This document shows positions 1 through 5,994 of a stretch of DNA of 9,626 nucleotides, one piece after another (position 1 is the first letter of the stretch; every line of letters begins with the position of its first letter). The notes beneath the pieces were generated by a model. It did no database searches. It was not told the origin of the DNA and was given only the letters and a program-made list of their open reading frames with translations. The stretch is from positions 1 through 9,626 of the forward strand of contig JAEZNF010000049.1 of assembly GCA_023441845.1 (NCBI GenBank). The letters run 5' to 3'. The DNA is from Bacillota bacterium. GTDB taxonomy: Bacteria > Bacillota > Clostridia > Acetivibrionales > DSM-2933. A program made the translations under genes and the position numbers.

Positions 1-326
1 AAGCTCAGATTAAAGCTCTCGAAGGGGCACATAGAGGACTTACAGGAAAAGAAATCGACAGTATTGCCAGGAAAATAATTACAGACAATGGCTACGAGAA
101 GAATTTCGGACATGGCTTAGGGCATGGTGTGGGCCTGGAGGTGCATGAAGAGCCAAGGGTATCTCTGGCAGGTGATATAAGGATGGAAGACGGAATGGTA
201 GTTACTGTGGAACCCGGAATATATATACATAACCTTGGCGGTGTTAGAATTGAAGATATGATTGTAATAGATTCGGATGTGCCACAGGTCTTAAACAAGG
301 CTTCAAAGGACATAATAATTATATAA
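1..326 (+). CDS. M24B family Xaa-Pro aminopeptidase/dipeptidase, 3' end only
   Basis: This is the C-terminal 107 residues of a metallopeptidase that removes an N-terminal residue preceding proline, a cytoplasmic dinuclear-metal enzyme of the creatinase/methionine-aminopeptidase (pita-bread) fold. The reading frame enters from outside the window at base 3 and ends with TAA at 324-326. Visible family signatures are the [14 protein letters not shown] block (metal-binding and catalytic histidines), the EPGIYI block (metal-binding Glu) and the closing GVRIED block (metal-binding Glu). The C-terminus is intact; the N-terminal creatinase domain lies upstream of the window. In B. subtilis the orthologous position directly upstream of efp is held by yqhT, also an M24B peptidase, so the neighbourhood supports the call. 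Exact substrate preference (aminopeptidase P versus prolidase) cannot be decided from this fragment, so no symbol is given. Confidence 0.93.
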   Translation, partial: AQIKALEGAHRGLTGKEIDSIARKIITDNGYEKNFGHGLGHGVGLEVHEEPRVSLAGDIRMEDGMVVTVEPGIYIHNLGGVRIEDMIVIDSDVPQVLNKASKDIIII

Positions 327-371
327 AGCAACAAGTAATTTTTGCAAAATACGTGAAATAGAAAATTTTTC

Positions 372-400
372 TTGAAATATATATAATTTTATTTTAATAT
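372..400 (+). promoter_or_regulatory. Candidate sigma-A promoter for efp
   Basis: A -35-like TTGAAA (372-377) is separated by 17 bases from a -10-like TAATAT (395-400) in a very AT-rich region between the peptidase gene and efp. No convincing terminator was seen after the peptidase, so efp may also be read through from upstream. AT-rich spacers give chance matches, hence the modest confidence. Confidence 0.4.
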
Positions 401-488
401 TATCTAGGAAATACTAAATAATTGGGTTAATATTATAGTCCTTTTGGATAATAAAGTTAAACTCACCTAGAATTTGGAGGGAAAGTTA

Positions 489-1046
489 ATGATAACAGCA
501 GGAGATTTTAGAAATGGTGCTACTTTTGAGTTGGACGGGCAAATATTCCAGGTGGTTGAATTCCAGCACGTAAAACCGGGTAAGGGAGCTGCTTTTGTTA
601 GAACAAAATTAAAGAATATTGTTACTGGAGCTACTGTAGAAAGAACATTCAACCCTTCTGATAAAATGCCTAAAGCACATATAGAAAGAAAGGACATGCA
701 GTATTTGTACAGTGACGGAGATCTTTACTACTTTATGGATGTTGAAACTTTTGAACAGATGCCCATAAATGCGGCTACTATCGGGGATTCATTAAAGCTT
801 GTAAAGGAAAATATGGTATGTAAGATTTTATCGCATAAAGGAAATGTTTTCGGAATAGAACCGCCTACATTTGTTGAGCTGGTAATAACCGAGACAGAAC
901 CGGGCTTCAAGGGAGATACTGCTACAGGCGCTACAAAGCCTGCTACTGTTGAGACCGGCGCAGTTGTTAAGGTTCCGTTATTTGTTAACCAGGGTGATAC
1001 CATAAGAATAGACACCAGAACCGGTGAGTATATGGAAAGAGCATAA
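489..1046 (+). CDS. efp: Translation elongation factor P
   Basis: EF-P binds the ribosome between the P and E sites and relieves stalling at consecutive prolines. The 185-residue product matches the family length and three-domain layout: an N-terminal KOW-like domain beginning [10 protein letters not shown], a central OB domain around residues 65-125, and a C-terminal OB domain ending [19 protein letters not shown]. The tip loop [10 protein letters not shown] carries Lys32, the position modified in many EF-Ps (5-aminopentanol in B. subtilis, beta-lysine in E. coli); no modification gene is visible here. The start is ATG 489 because GGAGGG (476-481) sits 7 bases upstream; an in-frame TTG at 474 would overlap that ribosome binding site. 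The next gene follows after 36 bases without a terminator, so the two are probably cotranscribed. The position between an M24B peptidase and the spoIIIA operon is conserved in Firmicutes. Confidence 0.98.
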   Translation: MITAGDFRNGATFELDGQIFQVVEFQHVKPGKGAAFVRTKLKNIVTGATVERTFNPSDKMPKAHIERKDMQYLYSDGDLYYFMDVETFEQMPINAATIGDSLKLVKENMVCKILSHKGNVFGIEPPTFVELVITETEPGFKGDTATGATKPATVETGAVVKVPLFVNQGDTIRIDTRTGEYMERA

Positions 1047-1082
1047 GTGATATAATAAAAATAAAATATGAAGAGGTGTAAT

Positions 1083-1493
1083 ATGAGCTATTTAAAGGAA
1101 CGCGTTTCTTATTTAAAAGGCCTTGCAGAAGGAATGCAGATTAGTGATTCTACAAACGAAGGCAAGCTTCTAAAAGCTATTATTGAGGTTCTGGACGATG
1201 TGGCACTTTCTGTATCCGACATTGAAGAAACACAGGACCTCTTAAGCGAGCAGGTTGACAGTATTGATGAAGATTTGGCTGAAATGGAAAGAGTGATATT
1301 TGACGAAGAGGAGGAAGACTCCGACTCGGATTGCGATTGTTTAGGGGAGTTTGAGTGCCCGTATTGCAATAAATCCATATGTCTCGACGAAGATTCAATT
1401 GATGATAATGATGAAGTTGAATGCCCTCACTGCAAAGAAAAGATAAAGATCAACTGGGAATGCGGATGCGAAGATTGTAATGATGAAGAATAA
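1083..1493 (+). CDS. Small acidic zinc-ribbon protein, CD1247 N-terminal domain type
   Basis: A 136-residue cytoplasmic protein of unknown function that resembles the clostridial family named after C. difficile CD1247. Residues 1-70 look all-helical (MSYLKERVSYLKGLAEG, then a helix rich in Glu/Asp/Leu) and probably form a coiled coil or helical hairpin. Residues 74-83 are a run of Glu/Asp/Ser. The C-terminal part is a zinc ribbon: CPYC at 92-95 and CPHC at 114-117, followed by an extra CxCxxC cluster at 127-132. The start is ATG 1083, preceded by GAGGTG (1073-1078); the earlier in-frame ATG at 1068 would place that site inside the gene. It sits where B. subtilis has the unrelated small gene yqhV, between efp and spoIIIAA, and is followed by a strong terminator. 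The zinc ribbon suggests binding of nucleic acid or a protein partner, but no function is established. Confidence 0.85.
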   Translation: MSYLKERVSYLKGLAEGMQISDSTNEGKLLKAIIEVLDDVALSVSDIEETQDLLSEQVDSIDEDLAEMERVIFDEEEEDSDSDCDCLGEFECPYCNKSICLDEDSIDDNDEVECPHCKEKIKINWECGCEDCNDEE

Positions 1494-1532
1494 AATTAAC
1501 GCATAGTATTAAAAAATAAAAATAAACACAGG

Positions 1533-1566
1533 AAAAGAATGAGTTTTCACAATCATTCTTTTTTTT
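1533..1566 (+). terminator. Intrinsic terminator after the efp/zinc-ribbon unit
   Basis: A perfect 10-bp stem, AAAAGAATGA (1533-1542) with TCATTCTTTT (1553-1562), encloses a 10-base loop and runs directly into a T tract (1559-1566). It lies 40 bases after the stop codon of the zinc-ribbon gene. It separates the housekeeping unit from the sporulation genes, implying that spoIIIAA has its own promoter. Confidence 0.87.
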
Positions 1567-1592
1567 GCATAAAAATGGACAAAGATTAATAT

Positions 1593-1622
1593 CTATAAGT
1601 AAAGAAAACTAATCTATAAAAT
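1593..1622 (+). promoter_or_regulatory. Possible sigma-E-type promoter for spoIIIAA
   Basis: The B. subtilis spoIIIA operon is transcribed by mother-cell sigma-E, with a consensus close to ATATT, 14-15 bases, CATACAAT. Here ATAAG (1595-1599, sharing the core ATA), a 15-base spacer and TATAAAAT (1615-1622) resemble that arrangement. A second -10-like box, CATAAAAT, lies at 1624-1631 but lacks a good -35 partner. The match is partial in an AT-rich region, so this is a suggestion only; the terminator just upstream makes some promoter here necessary. Confidence 0.33.
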
Positions 1623-1649
1623 TCATAAAATTATCAAGGGGGATTACAG

Positions 1650-2663
1650 TTGGAAACTAAAGACAAAGCAGAAAAAAACAAAGGCCGCAGTATGGAAGCA
1701 GAAATCTTCAGGTTTATAGCACAGGACATAAGGCTTGTCATAAGAGGAATAAACCCCGATGATCTTGAGTCTTTGGAAGAAATAAGACTAAGGGCCAATA
1801 AGCCTTTGATGCTTCAAAACAAGCATGGAGATTGGTTTGTTGATTCTAACGGCAGATTAACCAAAAGTTTAGGCAACCTTAGGCATATCTCCCAGGAAGA
1901 CATAATTAAGACGGTTGAGCTGATTAGTGAAAACTCAATTTATGCCTTCCAGGAAGATATAAGAGGAGGGTTTATAACATTAAAAGGCGGCCATAGGGTG
2001 GGGATAGCCGGAAGAGCAGTATTAGACGATGGCAGGATAAAGAATATAAAGGACATATCAGGTTTGAATATAAGGATCTCAAGGGAAATAACAGGCTGCT
2101 CGGACCGGATTATAAAGCATATCATAAAAGGTGAAAATGAGGTTTTAAATACTTTGATAATATCACCTCCTCAGTGCGGCAAGACTACAATGCTGAGGGA
2201 TATTGCGAGAGCTTTAAGTGATGGGATTCCAAGGCTTAAATTTAAGGGAGTGAAAGTTGGAGTTATTGATGAGAGATCTGAAATAGCCGCATGTTATAAA
2301 GGAGCCGCACAGAACAGTATAGGGGTCAGGACGGATGTTTTGGATGGCTGCCCCAAGTCTATAGGCATGACGCTTATGTTAAGGTCAATGTCACCTGAAG
2401 TAATCATAACGGATGAAATCGGAAACAGTGGTGATAAGGAAGCTGTTATGCAGGTAATAAATGCAGGTGTTAAAATTATTACTTCGGCTCATGGCTTTAA
2501 TGTGTCCGAATTAAAGGCACGACATGAAGTTATTGGGCTTATTGAGAAGAAAGTATTTGAAAGATACATAGTATTGAGTAATTTAAAAGGGCCGGGCACT
2601 GTACATGAAATAATTGACGGTATTACAATGAGGTCTTTAAAGGGTAACGGCGATGTTTTTTAA
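1650..2663 (+). CDS. spoIIIAA: Stage III sporulation protein AA, secretion-type ATPase
   Basis: SpoIIIAA is the ATPase of the SpoIIIA-SpoIIQ channel that links mother cell and forespore after engulfment; it acts in the mother-cell cytoplasm at the outer forespore membrane and resembles type II/IV secretion ATPases. The 337-residue protein has the conserved N-terminal domain (LEEIRLRANKPL near 42-54, then LKGGHRVGIAGRAV near 111-124), a Walker A motif SPPQCGKTT (172-180, Lys178) and a Walker B region VIITDEIG (251-258, Asp255/Glu256). A conserved His281 follows in TSAHG. The start is TTG 1650, supported by AAGGGGG 7 bases upstream; the first in-frame ATG at 1692 has no comparable site. It is about 30 residues longer at the N-terminus than the B. 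subtilis protein, mostly a Lys/Glu-rich extension. The end overlaps spoIIIAB by 11 bases, so the two are translationally coupled. Confidence 0.96.
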   Translation: METKDKAEKNKGRSMEAEIFRFIAQDIRLVIRGINPDDLESLEEIRLRANKPLMLQNKHGDWFVDSNGRLTKSLGNLRHISQEDIIKTVELISENSIYAFQEDIRGGFITLKGGHRVGIAGRAVLDDGRIKNIKDISGLNIRISREITGCSDRIIKHIIKGENEVLNTLIISPPQCGKTTMLRDIARALSDGIPRLKFKGVKVGVIDERSEIAACYKGAAQNSIGVRTDVLDGCPKSIGMTLMLRSMSPEVIITDEIGNSGDKEAVMQVINAGVKIITSAHGFNVSELKARHEVIGLIEKKVFERYIVLSNLKGPGTVHEIIDGITMRSLKGNGDVF

Positions 2664-3174
2664 ATTTGTCGGAAGTATTATGGTTATAGCTGCATCTGCC
2701 TTTTTAGGTTACTATTTATCGCTTGATTGCAGTAAGAGACCCGGACAATTGAGAGTATTACAAGGACTTCTCACCATGCTTGAGAATGAGATGTGTTTTC
2801 TCTCAAGCTTGTTGAGCGAATCCTTTAAAAAGATATCCGCAAGCTCCGACAGCGTTGTCGCTGAGATATTTGGCGATACCGTAAAAATATTGAACGCGTG
2901 TGAAGGTTTTAACGCGTTTGAGGCCTGGGAAACAGCCGTAAGAAATAACATTAAAAAAACATCCCTTAATAAAGAGGATGAGGAAATTCTGGTTTCATTC
3001 GGGAAAATGCTCGGCGCATCGGACATAGAAGGGCAGATAAAAAACATAAGGCTGACACTCAACCAACTTAAGATGCAGGAACAAAAGGCAGAGGAAAGTA
3101 AGAAGAAAAATGAGTCCATGTACAGGAGTTTGGGAATATTAGGCGGTCTAGCCTTAGTGATAGTATTGATTTAA
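2653..3174 (+). CDS. spoIIIAB: Stage III sporulation protein AB
   Basis: SpoIIIAB is a mother-cell membrane component of the SpoIIIA channel, structurally related to the GspF/PilC class of secretion platform proteins. The 173-residue product has the expected size (171 in B. subtilis) and layout: an N-terminal membrane segment (residues 5-24, ending in GYYLSLD), a long helical soluble domain with the family-typical sequence RVLQGLLTMLENEM, a charged Lys/Glu-rich helix near 140-155, and a C-terminal hydrophobic segment (GILGGLALVIVLI) at the very end. The start ATG 2653 lies inside the end of spoIIIAA in another frame, with AGGG at 2641-2644 as ribosome binding site. In related genomes spoIIIAC follows within a few bases; here a gene-free stretch of about 310 bases follows. 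Confidence 0.94.
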   Translation: MFFKFVGSIMVIAASAFLGYYLSLDCSKRPGQLRVLQGLLTMLENEMCFLSSLLSESFKKISASSDSVVAEIFGDTVKILNACEGFNAFEAWETAVRNNIKKTSLNKEDEEILVSFGKMLGASDIEGQIKNIRLTLNQLKMQEQKAEESKKKNESMYRSLGILGGLALVIVLI

Positions 3175-3254
3175 CATCATATCGCAGCTGGGCTGCAAGC
3201 TTCGAAGTATGAAAATCGCTGCTAAAACTACTGAACTATATCTTCTCGAAAAGT

Positions 3255-3280
3255 GTCTTATAACGCTTATGCTATAAGAC
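3255..3280 (+). repeat. Hairpin within the spoIIIAB-spoIIIAC gap
   Basis: GTCTTATA (3255-3262) is perfectly complementary to TATAAGAC (3273-3280). Inside, GC (3265-3266) can pair with GC (3271-3272) around a TTAT loop, leaving a two-base bulge on the left side. Outside, AAA (3250-3252) can pair with TTT (3281-3283) across a two-base bulge. There is no long T run directly after it, so it is described as a hairpin, not as a terminator. Confidence 0.7.
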
Positions 3281-3289
3281 TTTCAGAAT

Positions 3290-3318
3290 AAAAGTTTGCT
3301 AGAAAAACAAACTTTTTT
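3290..3318 (+). terminator. Terminator-like hairpin between spoIIIAB and spoIIIAC
   Basis: AAAAGTTTG (3290-3298) pairs perfectly with CAAACTTTT (3308-3316) around a 9-base loop, and the T run extends to 3318. The stem has only two G-C pairs and the T tract partly belongs to the stem, so termination would be weak or conditional. If active it would lower expression of spoIIIAC and spoIIIAD relative to spoIIIAA and spoIIIAB. Confidence 0.45.
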
Positions 3319-3485
3319 AAGAAGAATAGTATATATTGAACGCGAAAGAATTTTCATAAAGTGTTGCGTGTTCATTGGATCAAGGTATATGATTTCGCGA
3401 AAAAATAGAATTAGAAATGTAAGCTGTTTTTCGGGAAACATATTATTCACAAGAAGAAACAAAATAATGTAAAGTAGGGTTGATT

Positions 3486-3680
3486 ATGGGGATAGATTTG
3501 ATATTCAGAATTGCTGCTATAGGTATACTTGTTTCTGTTTTAAATGCTGTTTTAAACAAATCGGGCCGTGATGAGCAGGCTATGATGACCACTTTAGCAG
3601 GTCTTATTGTGGTTTTGATGATGGTTATAAAAGAAATTGTGCGGTTGTTTGACACTGTTAAGACAATGTTTCAGTTTTAG
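3486..3680 (+). CDS. spoIIIAC: Stage III sporulation protein AC
   Basis: A 64-residue membrane protein of the SpoIIIA channel complex, close to the 68 residues in B. subtilis. It starts MGIDLIFRIAAIGI like other SpoIIIAC proteins. Two hydrophobic segments (about residues 4-22 and 34-52) flank a short polar loop with KSGRDEQ, and the C-terminus is an amphipathic tail ending FDTVKTMFQF. ATG 3486 is preferred: AGGG (3476-3479) lies 6 bases upstream, whereas the in-frame TTG at 3480 abuts that site. spoIIIAD follows after about 30 bases and is probably cotranscribed. Unusually, the gene is separated from spoIIIAB by a hairpin-rich gap and may need its own promoter; none with a convincing sigma-E pattern was identified. 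Confidence 0.93.
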   Translation: MGIDLIFRIAAIGILVSVLNAVLNKSGRDEQAMMTTLAGLIVVLMMVIKEIVRLFDTVKTMFQF

Positions 3681-3711
3681 ATTATTTGAATGTCACATAA
3701 GAAGGCAGATG

Positions 3712-4104
3712 ATGAAAATGGAAATACTTCAGATAGTGGGACTTGGAATAGTAGCTACTATACTTGCTGTGGTTATAAAAACTCAAAGACCCGAATTGGG
3801 GATTCAGATAAGCATTGTAACCGGTGTAATTGTTTTTCTTATGATTGCAAGCAAAATGTCAACGGTGATCGAACTTCTGAACGGTTTTACCAGAAAAGCA
3901 AATATAGATATGACATATATGAGCACTGTTCTGAAAATTATAGGGATTGCGTATATAGCGGAATTTGGGGCCGAGGTTTGCAAAGATGCCGGTGAGGGTG
4001 CTATAGCTGCAAAGATTGAATTGGCAGGCAAGGTGATAATAATTGTTCTTGCTGTGCCCATTATTACTTCACTTCTGGATTTGGTAGTTAAAATAATGCC
4101 GTAA
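3712..4104 (+). CDS. spoIIIAD: Stage III sporulation protein AD
   Basis: A 130-residue integral membrane protein of the SpoIIIA channel, near the B. subtilis length (about 133). The opening MKMEILQIVGLGIVAT and the signature LKIIGIAYIAEFGAEVCKDA followed by GEGAIAAKIELAGK are strongly conserved in the family. Hydrophobic segments lie at about residues 5-22, 31-47, 70-83 and 103-125, and the protein ends normally at IMP. Among clustered ATG codons, 3712 has the best spacing (6 bases) from AAGAAGG (3699-3705); 3709 and 3718 are alternatives. An upstream in-frame GTG at 3637 would overlap spoIIIAC and is not used. In known spoIIIA operons spoIIIAE follows immediately, usually with little or no gap. 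Here no spoIIIAE, AF, AG or AH follows; the next gene belongs to an unrelated unit. Confidence 0.95.
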   Translation: MKMEILQIVGLGIVATILAVVIKTQRPELGIQISIVTGVIVFLMIASKMSTVIELLNGFTRKANIDMTYMSTVLKIIGIAYIAEFGAEVCKDAGEGAIAAKIELAGKVIIIVLAVPIITSLLDLVVKIMP

Positions 4105-4110
4105 TACAAG

Positions 4111-4136
4111 TTAAAGTGTTTTTGTCCTCTTTAGCC
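4111..4136 (+). terminator. Weak hairpin after spoIIIAD
   Basis: GTTAAAG (4111-4117) can pair with CTTTAGC (4130-4136), seven pairs including one G-T wobble, around a 12-base loop. No T run follows, so it is a poor intrinsic terminator. It is listed because it is the only structure that could end the shortened spoIIIA transcript before the next promoter. Confidence 0.22.
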
Positions 4137-4160
4137 AATTATACTAAGTAAAAATGAACC

Positions 4161-4189
4161 TTGATAAAACTGTTATGGTTTTGTATAAT
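4161..4189 (+). promoter_or_regulatory. Near-consensus sigma-A promoter for the radical SAM unit
   Basis: TTGATA (4161-4166), exactly 17 bases, then TATAAT (4184-4189): five of six and six of six matches to the housekeeping consensus at optimal spacing. Transcription would begin near 4196, giving a leader of about 23 bases that contains only the ribosome binding site. It shows that the downstream unit is expressed independently of the spoIIIA genes and without a riboswitch. Confidence 0.8.
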
Positions 4190-4218
4190 TACTTGAAGTA
4201 TTTTTATTGGAGAATGAG

Positions 4219-5994
4219 ATGAAGACTCTTATAATAGCTGTAAATTCCAGGTATATTCACTCTTCACTGGCCGGGCGGTATTTAAAAGCAAGCTGTGACC
4301 ATAAAGACGGTGAGGTTAAGCTTTTGGAGTATACTATAAACGATAATGCCGATGCGGTACTGTCTTCAATTTATATGGAGAAGGCTGATGTTGCAGCGTT
4401 TTCATGTTATATCTGGAATATTGACTATGTATCAAGCGTTGCGGAAAGCCTGAAATCGGTTTTGCCCGGAATAAAAATAGTTTTAGGCGGTCCTGAAGTT
4501 TCATTTGATCCTGAAAAAATAATAAAATCCAACCCAGCTGTTGATTTTATTGTTTCGGGAGAGGGAGAATATGCTTTCCCGCTGCTTTTAAAGCATATCA
4601 ATACCGGTGTGCCCGCAATAGAAGGGATGAAAGGCTTAACATACAGGATACGGGATAACGTGTATACCAACGGAGGTTATAACATTATTGATAATCTTGA
4701 TGCATTGCCGTCCCCCTATGATGAAGAGATGATTTCGGCAATTGGGAGCAATAGGATCGTTTACTATGAAAGCTCAAGGGGATGTCCGTTTTCCTGTACC
4801 TACTGTATATCTTCCACATTTGAAGGTGTCCGCTATTTTTCCATGGAAAGAGTAAAAAATGACATTGAAAAGCTGGTAAACGCCAGGGTCAGACAAATCA
4901 AGTTTGTAGACAGGACGTTTAACTGTAATAGATTAAGAGCGATGGAGATTTTCAAGTACATAATAGATAGCGGTTGGGATATCAACTTTCACTTTGAGAT
5001 AGGAGGAGACCTGTTTGATGAAGGAATTTTAACCCTTCTTAAAAGTGCGCCGAAAGGTCTGATACAGTTTGAAATAGGTGTTCAGACCGTAAACGATAAG
5101 GCTATAGAGAGCATTAAAAGGAAAACCGATTTTAGTAAACTTGCCGGAAATATTGAAAAATTGAGGTCCTATGGCAACATACACCTGCACCTTGACTTGA
5201 TAGCCGGCCTTCCGTGCGAAGATCTGCAATCCTTCGGTAGCTCCTTCGACTGGGTTTATTCTAAAAAACCTCATCAACTGCAGCTTGGATTTTTAAAGCT
5301 TCTTAAGGGGTCAGGTATAAGGAAAAACGCTGATGAACACATGTACAAATTTAAAAACCATCCGCCGTACGAAATCCTTTCCAATAAATATATGGGTTTT
5401 GATGAGATTATAAGGCTTAAGGGCATGGAAGAACTTGTCGACAGGTACTACAACTCAGGAAAGTTTGTAAAAACACTGGATTATGTTATAACCGGGAGAT
5501 TTCATTCACCGTTTGATTTTTATAACAGCTTTTATTTATACGGCAGAAGAAAGGGACTATTTGAAAAGTCTGTTTCATCAAGGGAATTATACGGCATTCT
5601 TATTGAGTTTTTAACTTTTACGGACAGGCTTTCCGGTTTACCGGCTTTATATGAGCTATTAAAGTATGATTATCTGGCATCGGATAACTCAAATAATTTG
5701 CCTGAAGGTCTAATTAGGGACAGAAATATAAATTTAAACGAACTGACATTTGAATTTTTAAAAAAAGAAGAAAACATCATTTCTTATTTGCCTTTGTTTG
5801 CGGGTGTTCCGGCAAAGCAAATATTTAAAAAAATTCACATTGAGGTCTTTAATTTTGATATAATGGGCGAGGAATTTGCAAAAGAAAAGACAGCAGTAAT
5901 ATTTAACTACACAACAAAGGATAAGGTAACCGGCTTGTATGAATGCAAAAAGATAAACGGTACCGCCTTTTTTAAAGGAGGACACTATGAGTAA
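4219..5994 (+). CDS. B12-binding-type radical SAM protein, DUF4080 family
   Basis: A 591-residue cytoplasmic iron-sulfur enzyme of unknown substrate. Residues 1-150 form a cobalamin-binding-like Rossmann domain: MKTLIIAVNSRYIHSSLAGR at the start, then VLGGPEVSFDPE near 88-99 and SGEGEYAF at 113-120. The classical base-off DxHxxG motif is absent, as in many radical SAM enzymes of this class. Residues 180-380 are the radical SAM barrel with the cluster motif CPFSCTYC (Cys189, Cys193, Cys196) after YESSRG, and later GVQT (287-290). The C-terminal 200 residues match the DUF4080 extension of this family. ATG 4219 is chosen because GGAG (4209-4212) lies 6 bases upstream; the in-frame TTG at 4207 overlaps that site. 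Its last 8 bases overlap the following transporter-like gene, implying coupled translation. Possible roles are methylation or another radical modification; this is inference from family only. Confidence 0.9.
   Translation: MKTLIIAVNSRYIHSSLAGRYLKASCDHKDGEVKLLEYTINDNADAVLSSIYMEKADVAAFSCYIWNIDYVSSVAESLKSVLPGIKIVLGGPEVSFDPEKIIKSNPAVDFIVSGEGEYAFPLLLKHINTGVPAIEGMKGLTYRIRDNVYTNGGYNIIDNLDALPSPYDEEMISAIGSNRIVYYESSRGCPFSCTYCISSTFEGVRYFSMERVKNDIEKLVNARVRQIKFVDRTFNCNRLRAMEIFKYIIDSGWDINFHFEIGGDLFDEGILTLLKSAPKGLIQFEIGVQTVNDKAIESIKRKTDFSKLAGNIEKLRSYGNIHLHLDLIAGLPCEDLQSFGSSFDWVYSKKPHQLQLGFLKLLKGSGIRKNADEHMYKFKNHPPYEILSNKYMGFDEIIRLKGMEELVDRYYNSGKFVKTLDYVITGRFHSPFDFYNSFYLYGRRKGLFEKSVSSRELYGILIEFLTFTDRLSGLPALYELLKYDYLASDNSNNLPEGLIRDRNINLNELTFEFLKKEENIISYLPLFAGVPAKQIFKKIHIEVFNFDIMGEEFAKEKTAVIFNYTTKDKVTGLYECKKINGTAFFKGGHYE

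Larger units (their letters stand above)
3175..3485. other. Gene-free, hairpin-rich stretch between spoIIIAB and spoIIIAC
   Basis: No convincing coding sequence was found on either strand over these 311 bases. The stretch contains several inverted repeats. GCAGC-TGG-GCTGC spans 3184-3196, and a second GCTGC at 3218-3222 offers an alternative pairing for the first arm. CTTCGAAG is a palindrome at 3200-3207. A long hairpin lies at 3255-3280 and a terminator-like hairpin at 3290-3318. A distant pair CGCGAAA (3341-3347) / TTTCGCG (3393-3399) could close a 45-base loop. No transposase, no clear target duplication and no second copy of these motifs elsewhere in the window were seen. In other spoIIIA operons this junction is only a few bases long, so this may be an inserted interspersed repeat, a regulatory attenuator, a small RNA or relic DNA; the sequence alone does not decide. 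Confidence 0.7.

Noticed and set aside
2712..3119. A 135-residue open frame on the minus strand opposite spoIIIAB
   Set aside because: It is a Ser/Leu-rich shadow of the conserved spoIIIAB frame, with no ribosome binding site and no recognisable domain.
3325..3365. A sigma-E promoter for spoIIIAC (ATATT at 3333-3337 and CATAAAGT at 3355-3362)
   Set aside because: Both boxes look partly right, but the spacer is 17 bases where 14-15 is expected, so it was not annotated as a promoter.
3443..3655. A 70-residue minus-strand open frame reaching into the spoIIIAB-spoIIIAC gap
   Set aside because: Most of it is antisense to spoIIIAC, its composition is Ile/Thr-rich as expected for a shadow frame, and no start signal is visible.
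3690..3995. A 101-residue open frame overlapping spoIIIAD in another frame
   Set aside because: Its low-complexity, Tyr/Asn/Cys-rich translation has no plausible ribosome binding site and lies fully within a well-supported spoIIIAD gene.
4105..4218. A fragment of spoIIIAE left behind after spoIIIAD
   Set aside because: The 114 bases were read for a SpoIIIAE-like N-terminus; no open frame of useful length or recognisable residues was found, and a sigma-A promoter occupies the second half.
4190..4218. A cobalamin riboswitch before the B12-binding-type radical SAM gene
   Set aside because: The promoter leaves only about 23 bases of leader, far too short for such an element.
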